Shown piece by piece: positions 24,962-34,795 of a stretch of 64,000 nucleotides of DNA. A program made the position numbers and the translations under genes. How positions within the stretch are numbered: position 1 is the first letter of the stretch; each line of letters starts with the position of its first letter. The notes under the pieces are model-generated. The model had not been told where the DNA came from. It ran no database searches and worked only from the letters and a program-made list of their open reading frames with translations. The stretch lies in NCBI GenBank assembly GCA_000163555.2, contig ADAC02000001.1:1-64000 (forward strand), read 5' to 3'. Source of the DNA: an alpha proteobacterium HIMB114 (lineage in GTDB: Bacteria > Pseudomonadota > Alphaproteobacteria > Pelagibacterales > Pelagibacteraceae).

Positions 24962-25915
24962 ATGAAACCTATAAAAAAAATTAGTTTTTTTGGTGGCGCC
25001 GGCTTCATTGGTAGTTCTATTGTTAAAATTTTGGCAAATAAAGGCTATGAAATTAAAATTGCAACTCGTAATCCCTATGATGAGGATGTTATTCAATTAA
25101 AATCTTCATGTGGAGATCCGGGTCAAATATCACTGCACAAAATTAATATAAATTCTAAAGACCAGGTCGAAGCATTCATTAAAGAATCTAATATTTGTAT
25201 TAACTTAGTTGGTATTTTGTATGAAAAGGGTCAAAATACTTTCAAAAAAATACACACTGATTTTGTATCTAATCTAGTTGAGTCAATAAAAAAACAAAAC
25301 TCCATAAAACATTTTATTCATTTTTCGAGTCTTGGAGTAAAGGGTGGTACAGAGTCAAAATATCTAGAAAGTAAATTTAAAGCAGAGGAGTTAATTAAAG
25401 AAAATTTAGAAAACTATACCATAATCAAACCCTCAGTAGTTTACGGAGGTGGAGAGAATGATTTTACAAATATGTTTGCCAAATTGGCAAAACTGTTTCC
25501 AATCATCCCTTTAGCAAATTCAAATGTAAAATTTCAACCAGTTTATGTTGGGGATATTGCAAAAGGTATTGAAAAAATTATTGATGAAGAAATTAAAAAA
25601 GAGACTTTTGAATTTGTTGGAGATGAAATATTTACTTTGGAAGAGCTTGTTAAAATAATATCAAATGAAATTAGAGCAAAAAATATAATTGTTCCAATTC
25701 CTTCCTGGGCAGGAAGAATGCAAGGTAGAATTTTTCAGTTAGCGCCAAAACCCATGTTAACACTGGATCAAATAAAAACTTTAGAATCTGGAGATAATAT
25801 AGCAACTAATAATAATAAAATTTTAAAAGATCTTATAGTCGAACTTGAAGGTATAAGGAAAATTATTCCAAATTATTTATATCGATTTAGACCAGAGGGA
25901 CAATTTTCTTCTTAA
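24962..25915 (+). CDS. NDUFA9-like NAD(P)-binding protein
   Basis: This is a short-chain dehydrogenase-like protein of 317 residues. The dinucleotide motif GGAGFIG (about residues 9-15) is followed by a Rossmann domain with HFSSLGV and a degenerate Y-x-x-x-K (SKYLESKFKAE). It most resembles the complex I NDUFA9 subunit family of alphaproteobacteria, thought to assist or accompany respiratory complex I. A general nucleotide-sugar epimerase is a less likely alternative. It is convergent with uppP and shares the TTAA stop palindrome (25912-25915). Confidence 0.82.
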   Translation: MKPIKKISFFGGAGFIGSSIVKILANKGYEIKIATRNPYDEDVIQLKSSCGDPGQISLHKININSKDQVEAFIKESNICINLVGILYEKGQNTFKKIHTDFVSNLVESIKKQNSIKHFIHFSSLGVKGGTESKYLESKFKAEELIKENLENYTIIKPSVVYGGGENDFTNMFAKLAKLFPIIPLANSNVKFQPVYVGDIAKGIEKIIDEEIKKETFEFVGDEIFTLEELVKIISNEIRAKNIIVPIPSWAGRMQGRIFQLAPKPMLTLDQIKTLESGDNIATNNNKILKDLIVELEGIRKIIPNYLYRFRPEGQFSS

Positions 25916-26703
25916 GAGAAAGAATATAATAAAAGTCCAGCTCCTAAAATAAGTCTTAGAACCACAAATAGAGTTAAGTTATTGTTTTCAACAAAAGATA
26001 AGAAGATTTTAATACTTAAAAGCGATGCAATTAGTGAAAAACAAAACCCAATCAATAAAACACTTATAACTTGTGAGTCAAAATTTATTATTACTTCTGC
26101 TGCTCCTAAAGTTGTAGCCGCCAATAATACAGGTATAGATATTATAAATGAAAACTTTGCTGCATGAGTCCTAGAGTACCCCAAGTATCTTGCACATGTT
26201 ATTGTTATGCCTGATCTACTTGTGCCAGGTATTAATGCAAGCACTTGCGCTAAACCAATATATAGCGCATTTTTATTTGGTATATTTTGTTCATAGTATT
26301 GCGAAACTTTAGTTTTATCTGCAAGGTATAAAATCATTGAAAAAAAAACTGTAGCAAATGCTACGACTTTAATATCTTGAAGGAAAATATTTAAATTTAA
26401 AACTTTAACTATTAAACCAAATATAACAACCGGAATAGTTGCAATTATTATATTTTGTAAAAGCTTTAAATTCTTTAAAATATTGAAAATTTCTTTTTTA
26501 AAATAAAATATTATTGCTATCAAAGAGCCTGCATGAACCGATATATTAAATAAAAGATTAATATTTTTATCTTCTAGATTTATAAGTTGTTCTAAAAAAA
26601 CTAAAATTCCACTAGAGGAAATAGGTAACCATTCGGTTATTCCCTGAATTATTGCCAAAGCTATTAAAGGAAAATAAATTGAAAAACTCACTGTTATTTC
26701 CAA
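25912..26703 (-). CDS. uppP: undecaprenyl-diphosphatase
   Basis: The 263-residue inner-membrane protein has about seven helices with both family motifs: GITEWLPISSSGIL (first helix region) and PGTSRSGITITCARYLG. UppP recycles undecaprenyl diphosphate to the lipid carrier used for peptidoglycan and O-antigen. Its length fits. The upstream 213 bases are shared with gltD. Its stop codon shares the TTAA palindrome with the gene on the other strand. Confidence 0.94.
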   Translation of the reverse strand: MEITVSFSIYFPLIALAIIQGITEWLPISSSGILVFLEQLINLEDKNINLLFNISVHAGSLIAIIFYFKKEIFNILKNLKLLQNIIIATIPVVIFGLIVKVLNLNIFLQDIKVVAFATVFFSMILYLADKTKVSQYYEQNIPNKNALYIGLAQVLALIPGTSRSGITITCARYLGYSRTHAAKFSFIISIPVLLAATTLGAAEVIINFDSQVISVLLIGFCFSLIASLLSIKIFLSFVENNNLTLFVVLRLILGAGLLLYSFS

Positions 26704-26794
26704 TTATTATCATTTAGCATTTAAAGCTATATATTTAGAACTAACAAAGTCATCTTAATTTTCTATGATTCTATAATAATATTAAATTTTTGTT

Positions 26795-26809
26795 AAAATG
26801 GACCATTTT
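26795..26809. promoter_or_regulatory. 15-bp palindrome upstream of gltD and uppP
   Basis: AAAATGG-A-CCATTTT is a perfect inverted repeat in the 213-base divergent region. It sits nearly midway between the uppP start (26703) and the gltD start (26917), so it could be an operator for either gene. Evidence is symmetry and position only. Confidence 0.3.
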
Positions 26810-26849
26810 TCTTAAAATTTTCATCATTATTGTTATATTTCATGGATTA

Positions 26850-26873
26850 TTTAGTAAATAAATATTTACTAAA
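26850..26873. promoter_or_regulatory. 24-bp perfect inverted repeat upstream of gltD
   Basis: Arms TTTAGTAAATA and TATTTACTAAA (11 bases each) are separated by AA. The repeat ends 43 bases before the gltD ATG. A weak -35-like ATGACA (26879-26884) and -10-like TATATT (26900-26905) follow directly, so a bound regulator would sit immediately upstream of the promoter. It could instead be a DNA cruciform or hairpin site. Candidate operator for nitrogen control. Confidence 0.45.
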
Positions 26874-26916
26874 ACACAATGACATAGTTATTTTAATGAT
26901 ATATTAACCACGCCTC

Positions 26917-28350
26917 ATGTCAAAAATGTTAAAATTTGTAGATCTAAAAAAAGAAACACCTGAAAAAATAGTGTCAGGCAAAAGAAAAGAAAATTTTTTA
27001 GAGATATACAAAGAGTTTATAGATAATAAAGCAAAGGAACAGGCTAGCAGATGTTCTCAATGCGGCACACCTTTTTGCCAAGTTCACTGTCCTTTGCAAA
27101 ACAATATTCCAGATTGGTTAAAATTGACCGCAGAGGGAAGATTAAAAGATGCTTACGAAATTTCTTCAGCTACTAATTCAATGCCAGAAGTTTGCGGCAG
27201 TATATGCCCACAAGACCGTCTATGCGAAGGTAACTGTGTTATTGAACAGTCAGGACATGGCACGGTAACAATTGGTGCTGTAGAAAAATTTATAACTAAT
27301 ACAGCTTGGGAAAATGGTTGGGTTCAACCAATAAAGCCATTAAATGAAATAAGGCAATCTGTCGGAATAATTGGAGCAGGACCAGCGGGTATTGCTGCTG
27401 CCATGGAGTTAAGAAAAGAAGGTTATCAAGTTACGATTTATGATCGATATGACCGAGCTGGTGGGTTGCTTATTTATGGTATTCCAAATTTTAAATTAGA
27501 TAAATCAGTAGTTTTAAGAAGAACAAAACTTTTAAAAGATAGCAATATAAAAATTATTAATAATTTTGAAGTTGGTAAAGACTCTACGTTAAAAGAATTA
27601 AAACAAAAACATGATGCCATCTTGATTGCAACTGGAGTTTATAAAGCAAGACAAATCGAAACTCCTGGATCAAATCTAAAAAATATTTTCCCTGCAATGG
27701 AGTTTTTAACAGCATCAAATAAAAAAGGTCTGGGCGATGAAGTAAAAGATTTTGATAATGGCACACTTAATGCTGAAGGAAAAAATGTTATTGTTGTAGG
27801 CGGAGGTGATACAGCAATGGATTGTGTTAGAACCGCAGTTAGACAAAAAGCAAAATCCGTTTCGTGTTTGTATAGAAGAGATAAAGCTAATATGCCAGGG
27901 TCAGCCAGAGAGGTTGCTAATGCTGAAGAAGAGGGAGTTAACTTTATTTGGTTATCGAGTCCAAAATTATTTGAAGGAAAAAATTATGTAGAAAAAGTTA
28001 CAATAAACAAGATGAGACTTGGTGAACCAGACTCATCTGGTAGACAATCGCCAAAAATTATAGATGGAGCGGAAGAGTCACTTGATGCAGATTTAGTTAT
28101 CGAAGCTCTTGGTTTTGAACCTGAGGAAATACCAAAATTGTTTGGTGAACCCGATTTAGAAGTTACTAAATGGGGTACAATTAAAACAGATTTAAAAACT
28201 TTAAAAACAAATATTAGAGGAGTTTTTGCTGCAGGTGATATTGTACGTGGTGCGTCTTTAGTAGTTTGGGCAATTAGAGACGGAAGAGATGCAGCAGCAG
28301 GAATAAGTAAATATTTAAAAAAAGTTTTAGAGAAAAGTAAAGCAGCATAA
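26917..28350 (+). CDS. gltD: glutamate synthase small subunit
   Basis: The N-terminal part has two clusters of cysteines (CSQCGTPFC; CPLQNN; CGSICPQDRLCEGNC) that bind 4Fe-4S centres. The flavoprotein part has two dinucleotide sites, IIGAGPAGIAAAMEL (FAD) and VVGGGDTAMDC (NADPH), and the FAD closing motif GVFAAGDIVRGASLV. The length (477) is normal. It feeds electrons from NADPH to GltB for ammonia assimilation. No Shine-Dalgarno sequence is visible before the ATG. The gene order gltD-gltB is the reverse of E. coli. Confidence 0.96.
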   Translation: MSKMLKFVDLKKETPEKIVSGKRKENFLEIYKEFIDNKAKEQASRCSQCGTPFCQVHCPLQNNIPDWLKLTAEGRLKDAYEISSATNSMPEVCGSICPQDRLCEGNCVIEQSGHGTVTIGAVEKFITNTAWENGWVQPIKPLNEIRQSVGIIGAGPAGIAAAMELRKEGYQVTIYDRYDRAGGLLIYGIPNFKLDKSVVLRRTKLLKDSNIKIINNFEVGKDSTLKELKQKHDAILIATGVYKARQIETPGSNLKNIFPAMEFLTASNKKGLGDEVKDFDNGTLNAEGKNVIVVGGGDTAMDCVRTAVRQKAKSVSCLYRRDKANMPGSAREVANAEEEGVNFIWLSSPKLFEGKNYVEKVTINKMRLGEPDSSGRQSPKIIDGAEESLDADLVIEALGFEPEEIPKLFGEPDLEVTKWGTIKTDLKTLKTNIRGVFAAGDIVRGASLVVWAIRDGRDAAAGISKYLKKVLEKSKAA

Positions 28351-31300
28351 TGACTATTGAAAATTACCTTTCAAACAAAAAAAGATTAGAAACGTCAAAT
28401 ATAAAAATAGAAGATCATGACGCTTGCGGTGTTGGCTTTGTTGCTTCCATGACAGGAAAGCCTAAGCGTGAAGTTGTTGACAATGGTATTGAGGCATTAA
28501 AAGCAGTTTGGCATAGAGGTGCGGTTGACGCTGACGGCAAAACTGGAGATGGTGCTGGAATTCATATTGAATTTAGTAGAGATTTTTTTATAGAAAAAAT
28601 CAATGTTACAGGTCATGATGTTAGCGATGATCAAGAAATTTGCCTTGGTATGGTTTTTTTACCTAGAACCAACTATTCAGCTCAAGAAAGATGTAGAACG
28701 CTTATTGAGCAAGAGCTTTTAAACAATGATTTTTATATTTTTGGATGGAGACAGGTTCCCGTAAATCCAAAAGTTTTAGGTCAAAAGGCTAATGATACAA
28801 GACCTGAAATTGAACAGATTATTTTTGCATGTGAAAAAAAATTTGATTTTCAAGATTTAGAAAGAAAGCTTTTTGTAATTAGAAAAAAAATTGAAAACAT
28901 TGCTGCAAAAGAACAGTTGAATGATTTTTATATTTGTTCATTAAGCTCAAAATCAGTCATTTACAAAGGAATGTTTTTGGCTGAAAATATTGCAGATTTT
29001 TATCCAGATTTATTAGACCAAAGATTTGTTTCTCGTTTTGCAATTTTTCATCAAAGATTTTCAACAAATACCTTCCCTTCATGGGAACTTGCTCAACCAT
29101 TTAGAGTTATTGCTCATAATGGAGAGATTAATACTTTGAAGGGAAACGTTAATTGGATGAAAACACATGAAGCTGGAATGGACAGTAATCTTTTTGAAAA
29201 TATTGATGACATTAAACCAATTATTAAAGCTAATAATTCTGACACCGCCTCGCTAGATGCAGCGTTTGAATTGTTAGTAAGAGGAGGTAGAGACCTTCCA
29301 ATTGCTAAAATGATGTTGATCCCTGAGGCCTGGTCTAAAAAAAGTAAAATAATATCTAAATTACACCGAGATATGTATAATTATTTGAATTCGGTTATTG
29401 AACCATGGGATGGCCCTGCAGCAGTTGCAGCTTTTGATGGCCGTTGGATTGTTGCCGCTTCTGATAGAAATGGTTTAAGACCTCTTCGTTATACAATCAC
29501 TAAAGATAAAATGTTGTTTGCTGGTTCAGAAACTGGAATGGTTCATGTTGCTGAAGACAATATTCAATACAGAGGAAGAGTTGGTCCAGGCCAAATGATT
29601 TCTTTGGATTTAGATAAAGGAAAATATTTTAATGATAAAAAAACTAAAGATCATTTAGCATCAAATCCTGTTTATAAAGAGTTTGCCTCTAATCATATTG
29701 AATTAACAAAAAGTTTTAAAAATTTAAAAGAAAAAAATATTTACGAAGGTCAAGAGCTCAGACAAAGACAATTTCTTTCAGGATTAAGTATAGAGGATTT
29801 AGAAATTATTCTTCATCCAATGATCGAAGACTCAAAAGAAGCAGTTGGGTCCATGGGGGACGATACACCTATTGCAGTTTTATCAAGCAAGTATAGACCA
29901 TTATCTCATTTTTTTAGACAAAACTTTAGTCAAGTTACTAATCCTCCAATAGACTCTCTAAGAGAAAATAGAGTCATGTCACTTAATACAAGACTTGGTA
30001 ATTTAGAGAATATTCTAGATGACAAATTAACAAAACAAAAAAGCTATTTACTCGAGAGTCCAGTTTTGACAAATACTCAGTTTAAAAAATTAAACGATAC
30101 ATTTGAAAAGGAAATAAAAACTATTGATTTAACATATGAAATCAATGAAAAAAATAATTTAAAAAATCAATTAGATAGAATTAGATCTGAAGCAGAGGAG
30201 TTTGTAAGAGGCGGGGCAAAACATCTAGTTATAAGTGATGAAAATGTATCTAAAAATAGACTTTCTATACCAGTAATTTTAGCTCAAGGAGCAGTACAAT
30301 CTCATTTAACAAATTCAGGAATCAGAAAGTTTGTTTCTATTCATGTAAAATCATCTGAATGTTTGGATACACATTATTTTGCAGTTTTAATTGGTGCGGG
30401 CGCTACTACTGTTAATCCTTATTTAACGATAGACTCAATTTATCAAAGATTTGAAAAAGGCTTATTTGGAAAATTAAGCTTTGATGAATGCGTTCAAAGA
30501 TATGTAAAGGCTATTAATGACGGTTTATTAAAGATTATGTCTAAGATGGGAATTTCAGTTATTAGTTCATATCGTGGAGGACTTAATTTTCAATCATTAG
30601 GATTAAGCCGTTCATTAGTTTCTGAATATTTTCCAGGTCTTGAGTCTAGAATTTCAGGTATTGGAATTTTAGGTATTGAAAACATGATCAAAAAACATCA
30701 CAAAAAAGCATTTAGGGAAAATATAATTTCTTTGCCAATTGGCGGTATTTATAAGTATCGTCATGGTGGTGAAACACATGGCTACCAAGCCAAGACAATG
30801 CATTTGCTTCAAAGTGCGGTTACAAATGACTCTTTTGATACTTACAAGAAATACTCAAAATTAATTCATGATATGCCACCAATACATTTGAGAGACTTGT
30901 TAGGCTTTAAATCAAAGAAGAAACCAATATCCTTGGAAGAAGTTGAGTCTGTTACAGAAATTAGAAAAAGATTTGGAACAGGAAGTATGTCAATGGGTGC
31001 CTTATCAAAAGAAGCTCATGAGACTTTAGCTATTGCAATGAATAGAATAGGTGGTGCTTCTTGTAGTGGAGAAGGTGGTGAGGATGAAGAACGATTTGTG
31101 CCTAGAGCTAATGGAGATAATGCCAACTCAAGAGTAAAGCAAGTTGCATCAGGAAGATTTGGTGTTACAGCAAAATATTTAAATCATTGTAATGAAATTG
31201 AAATTAAAGTGGCACAAGGTGCAAAGCCTGGTGAAGGTGGGCAATTGCCAGGTTTTAAAGTTTCAAAATATATTTCAAAATTAAGACATTCAACTCCCGG

Positions 31301-32858
31301 GGTGACTTTGGTTTCTCCACCTCCTCATCATGATATTTATTCTATCGAAGATCTAGCTCAATTAATTTATGACCTTAAACAAATTAATCCAAAAGCTAGA
31401 GTTGGAGTAAAGTTAGTTGCTTCAACTGGTGTAGGAACAGTAGCAGCTGGAGTAGCAAAAGCTAAAGCAGATATAATTTTAATTAGCGGCCACAACGGTG
31501 GATCAGGTGCAACACCACAAACCAGTGTAAAGTACGTAGGCTTGCCATGGGAAATGGGTTTAACAGAAACAAATCAAATTTTAACAATGAATAACCTGAG
31601 ACATAAAGTTGTATTAAGAACAGATGGAAGTATTAAAACTGGAAGAGATGTTGTTATGGCGGCAATGATGGGCGCTGATGAGTTTGGTATAGCAACAACT
31701 AGTTTGATAGCTATGGGATGTATTATGGTTAGACAATGCCATTCAGATACATGCCCAGTTGGAATATGTACTCAAAGGGAGGATTTAAGAGAAAAGTTTG
31801 TAGGTACACCGGAAAAAGTAGTCAATTTATTTACATTTGTTGCTGAAGAGGTAAGAGAAATTTTAGCTGAGCTAGGATTTAAATCTTTAAATGAAGTTAT
31901 AGGTAGAACAGACTTATTAACTCAAATTTCTAAAGGGTCATCTAATTTAGATGATTTAGATTTTAATCCTCTTTTAGTTCAAGCTGACCCAGGTGACAAC
32001 CCAAGGTACTGTAAAGACAAAATTAGAAATGAAGTTCCAAATACACTTGATGAAAAAATTATTAGTGATGTATTGCCATTGATTCAAAGTGGTCAGAATG
32101 TTGAGTTAAGTTATAATATAAAAAATACAGATCGAACTGTAGGAGCAAGACTATCTTCAACCTTAGTTACAGACTTTAAAGACAAATCGTTTAACGAGAA
32201 TCAAATTAATATTAAACTTAGGGGTTCAGCTGGACAATCACTAGGAGCCTTTATAGTCAAAGGTATAAATCTTGAAGTTATTGGTGACTGTAATGACTAT
32301 GTTGGAAAAGGTCTTTCTGGTGGAACAATTATCGTTAGACCAGCTAGGGTTACAGAAATTGAAACAGAGAAAAATACAATTATAGGCAATACTGTTTTAT
32401 ATGGCGCAACAAGTGGTAAGTTATTTGCATCAGGACAAGCTGGTGAAAGGTTTGCTGTAAGAAATTCAGGTGCAACTGCAGTAGTTGAAGGTTGTGGCAC
32501 CAACGGTTGTGAGTATATGACGGGTGGCACAACAGTATTTTTAGGAGATGTTGGAGATAATTTTGCAGCAGGTATGACAGGAGGAATGGCTTTTGTTTTT
32601 GATCCAGATTCTAAATTAGAAAATTTAATAAATCCAAACAGTGTAACATACAATAAAGTAGAGACTGATTATTGGAAAAGTTATTTAAAAAATTTAGTTG
32701 AACAACATGCAAAATTTACTAAGTCAAAATATTCACAAAAAATTCTTTATGAATGGGACGTAAATGTTAATCATTTTGTTCAAGTTTGTCCTTTAGAAAT
32801 GTTAGATAAATTAGACAATCCAATTAGTAATAAATCTTTAAAACAAAAAGCTAGCTAA
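28350..32858 (+). CDS. gltB: glutamate synthase large subunit
   Basis: This protein of 1502 residues is the full four-domain enzyme. A short propeptide precedes the glutaminase cysteine (ACGVGF). A class II amidotransferase domain follows, then the central domain, the FMN-binding synthase domain (GEGGEDEERF; AKPGEGGQLPG; SGHNGGSGATPQTS; CHSDTCPVGICTQ with the 3Fe-4S cysteines), and the beta-helix domain of GXXGXXXG repeats at the C terminus. It makes two glutamates from glutamine and 2-oxoglutarate. It is coupled to gltD by TAATG overlap. Confidence 0.97.
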   Translation: MTIENYLSNKKRLETSNIKIEDHDACGVGFVASMTGKPKREVVDNGIEALKAVWHRGAVDADGKTGDGAGIHIEFSRDFFIEKINVTGHDVSDDQEICLGMVFLPRTNYSAQERCRTLIEQELLNNDFYIFGWRQVPVNPKVLGQKANDTRPEIEQIIFACEKKFDFQDLERKLFVIRKKIENIAAKEQLNDFYICSLSSKSVIYKGMFLAENIADFYPDLLDQRFVSRFAIFHQRFSTNTFPSWELAQPFRVIAHNGEINTLKGNVNWMKTHEAGMDSNLFENIDDIKPIIKANNSDTASLDAAFELLVRGGRDLPIAKMMLIPEAWSKKSKIISKLHRDMYNYLNSVIEPWDGPAAVAAFDGRWIVAASDRNGLRPLRYTITKDKMLFAGSETGMVHVAEDNIQYRGRVGPGQMISLDLDKGKYFNDKKTKDHLASNPVYKEFASNHIELTKSFKNLKEKNIYEGQELRQRQFLSGLSIEDLEIILHPMIEDSKEAVGSMGDDTPIAVLSSKYRPLSHFFRQNFSQVTNPPIDSLRENRVMSLNTRLGNLENILDDKLTKQKSYLLESPVLTNTQFKKLNDTFEKEIKTIDLTYEINEKNNLKNQLDRIRSEAEEFVRGGAKHLVISDENVSKNRLSIPVILAQGAVQSHLTNSGIRKFVSIHVKSSECLDTHYFAVLIGAGATTVNPYLTIDSIYQRFEKGLFGKLSFDECVQRYVKAINDGLLKIMSKMGISVISSYRGGLNFQSLGLSRSLVSEYFPGLESRISGIGILGIENMIKKHHKKAFRENIISLPIGGIYKYRHGGETHGYQAKTMHLLQSAVTNDSFDTYKKYSKLIHDMPPIHLRDLLGFKSKKKPISLEEVESVTEIRKRFGTGSMSMGALSKEAHETLAIAMNRIGGASCSGEGGEDEERFVPRANGDNANSRVKQVASGRFGVTAKYLNHCNEIEIKVAQGAKPGEGGQLPGFKVSKYISKLRHSTPGVTLVSPPPHHDIYSIEDLAQLIYDLKQINPKARVGVKLVASTGVGTVAAGVAKAKADIILISGHNGGSGATPQTSVKYVGLPWEMGLTETNQILTMNNLRHKVVLRTDGSIKTGRDVVMAAMMGADEFGIATTSLIAMGCIMVRQCHSDTCPVGICTQREDLREKFVGTPEKVVNLFTFVAEEVREILAELGFKSLNEVIGRTDLLTQISKGSSNLDDLDFNPLLVQADPGDNPRYCKDKIRNEVPNTLDEKIISDVLPLIQSGQNVELSYNIKNTDRTVGARLSSTLVTDFKDKSFNENQINIKLRGSAGQSLGAFIVKGINLEVIGDCNDYVGKGLSGGTIIVRPARVTEIETEKNTIIGNTVLYGATSGKLFASGQAGERFAVRNSGATAVVEGCGTNGCEYMTGGTTVFLGDVGDNFAAGMTGGMAFVFDPDSKLENLINPNSVTYNKVETDYWKSYLKNLVEQHAKFTKSKYSQKILYEWDVNVNHFVQVCPLEMLDKLDNPISNKSLKQKAS

Positions 32859-33612
32859 CTTTAGCTTTAGCAATTTCAACCAACTCTTTTCCTATTCTTT
32901 TAAGATCATGTGATGACGAAAGGCTGTGGCCACCTTTTTCTTGCAAAAGGATTAAACTATTTTTTGAATATAAAGTTTTTGATAATTTGTAAGAATATTC
33001 TATTGGAACTACACTATCCTCTAATCCATGAAAAAACCTTAACGGAAAATTACAATTTTTTTTTAAATGCAAAATTAAATTTTTTCTACCACCTTCGATT
33101 AAAGACTTTCCTATTGGATAATAACTATCATAATCACTTTTCAACTTATAAATTTTTCCAGAACTGATGATCTGCTTTGCTTTTTTTGAAAAAGTATTCC
33201 ACATTAAGTATTTTGTAAAATCAGGAGCAGCTGAAATTCCTATAAAACCAATTATATTTTTGAGTTTCCATATAAGTTTAGCACCAACCCATCCTCCACA
33301 TGATGAACCAATAATGATTATTTTTTTATTTTTAAGTTTTGAGTTTGTAATTTCCTTGGCCTCCAAGATCCAATCATGAATTCCTTGCTTTTCAAAAATA
33401 CCAGAAGATTTACCATGACCAGAAAAATCAAATGCTAAAAAGTTTAATTCATTTTTTTTGCATAATGATTTTATGAATTTTACTTTCTTTCCAGAAATAT
33501 CCGACATCAGACCATGAAGAAATAATACCCCAATTTTACTTTTGGCTTTTAAAAAGGTGAAATGAATAGATTGTTTATTTGAGGTTAAAAAATAATTTTT
33601 TTTGTTTTTCAT
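32851..33612 (-). CDS. alpha/beta hydrolase
   Basis: A serine hydrolase of about 253 residues: FLHGLMSDISG supplies the oxyanion region, GSSCGGW the nucleophile elbow (unusual in having Cys after Ser), SVVP the acid region, and GGHSLS the catalytic histidine. I place the start at the ATG at 33612. A frame from 33654 would overlap the divergent GT4 gene by 10 bases. Short-chain esterase or peptidase activity is likely but unspecified. It overlaps the end of gltB by 8 bases. Confidence 0.8.
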   Translation of the reverse strand: MKNKKNYFLTSNKQSIHFTFLKAKSKIGVLFLHGLMSDISGKKVKFIKSLCKKNELNFLAFDFSGHGKSSGIFEKQGIHDWILEAKEITNSKLKNKKIIIIGSSCGGWVGAKLIWKLKNIIGFIGISAAPDFTKYLMWNTFSKKAKQIISSGKIYKLKSDYDSYYPIGKSLIEGGRKNLILHLKKNCNFPLRFFHGLEDSVVPIEYSYKLSKTLYSKNSLILLQEKGGHSLSSSHDLKRIGKELVEIAKAKVS

Positions 33613-33644
33613 TTTAATCAAGATATAGTTATAAAATCTTTTAA

Positions 33645-34784
33645 ATGAGTGCAAATATAAGGTTACTTCAAATCATACCAAATATGGATATTGGTGGTGC
33701 TGAAACGGGTTGCTTACATGTAGCAGATCATATTTCAAAACAAGGGGGTTTTTCAGCAATTTTAACAAGTGGTGGTAAATTATTAGATCTTATTGATCGT
33801 GACAAAATTAAAATATTTAAATGGCCAGTAAATAAAAACATTTTTTTTATTTTTTTTAATATTTTTTATATTTTTTTCAAAATCAAAATTCACAAAATAA
33901 ATATTGTTCATGCAAGAAGTCGAGCACCAGCATGGTCTGCATTTTTGGCCACAAAATTAGCTAATGTTAAATTTGTTACTACTTTTCATGGAACATATAA
34001 CTTTAAATCAAAACTAAAAAAATTTTATAATTCAATTATGGTAAAATCAGATCATGTCATCGCAGGATCAGAATTTATTTTAAACCACATTCATACAAAT
34101 TATCAAGTTAAGGCAAAATCTTCTGTAGTCAAAAGAGGGATAGATGAAAAATATTTTTCAAAAAAAAATGTTACTGAAGAAGAAATTAAAAAATTAAAAG
34201 ATCTAATGAAAATTAGTGGAGAAAAATTTATAATTTTACTGCCTGGTAGATTAACATATTGGAAAGGTCAAAAATTATTTATTGAAGCATTAAATATTTT
34301 AAATAATCAAAATTTGTTAGAAGACGTATATTCATTAATCATTGGAGGGCATCAAGGAAGAATTCAATATAAAGAAGAATTAATGCAGTTAGTAAAAAAA
34401 TATAATTTAGAAAATAAATTAAAAATTGCACATGGTTTAAATAAAATGCCAGTTGCATACTCTATTTCTAATTTAGTTTTATCAAGCTCAATAGAACCTG
34501 AGGCCTTTGGAAGAGTGAGTGTTGAGGGTCAGTCTATGGAAAAACCTGTATTAGCTAGTGACATTGGTGGATCGCTCGAAACGGTTATTAATAATAAAAC
34601 TGGCTGGTTATTTAAGAACAATGATTCTGAAGATTTGGCAGAAAAAATTAAAATGATTATGAAAACTGAGCAGAATGTTCTCGATTTAATTGGGAGACAG
34701 GGTAGAAAAAATGTTAAAGAAAACTATACAAGAGGCCTTATGGTATCAAGAACACTAGAAATATATAAATCATTAGTTTATTAG
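33645..34784 (+). CDS. GT4-family glycosyltransferase
   Basis: The protein has a two-Rossmann GT-B fold (379 residues). DIGGAETG lies in the N-terminal domain, VHARSRAPAW and FHGTY in the acceptor side, LPGRLTYWKGQ begins the donor domain, and the signature EPEAFGRVSVEGQ holds the E-x7-E motif. It probably adds a sugar to a lipopolysaccharide or O-antigen intermediate in the cytoplasm. It precedes thrS by 11 bases and could share its transcript. Confidence 0.88.
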   Translation: MSANIRLLQIIPNMDIGGAETGCLHVADHISKQGGFSAILTSGGKLLDLIDRDKIKIFKWPVNKNIFFIFFNIFYIFFKIKIHKINIVHARSRAPAWSAFLATKLANVKFVTTFHGTYNFKSKLKKFYNSIMVKSDHVIAGSEFILNHIHTNYQVKAKSSVVKRGIDEKYFSKKNVTEEEIKKLKDLMKISGEKFIILLPGRLTYWKGQKLFIEALNILNNQNLLEDVYSLIIGGHQGRIQYKEELMQLVKKYNLENKLKIAHGLNKMPVAYSISNLVLSSSIEPEAFGRVSVEGQSMEKPVLASDIGGSLETVINNKTGWLFKNNDSEDLAEKIKMIMKTEQNVLDLIGRQGRKNVKENYTRGLMVSRTLEIYKSLVY

Positions 34785-34795
34785 TCATAAGCAAT

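Noticed and set aside
33613-33654. Longer start for the alpha/beta hydrolase at 33654
   Set aside because: It would overlap the divergent GT4 start by 10 bases, and the added residues match no part of the hydrolase fold; ATG 33612 leaves a 32-base spacer.
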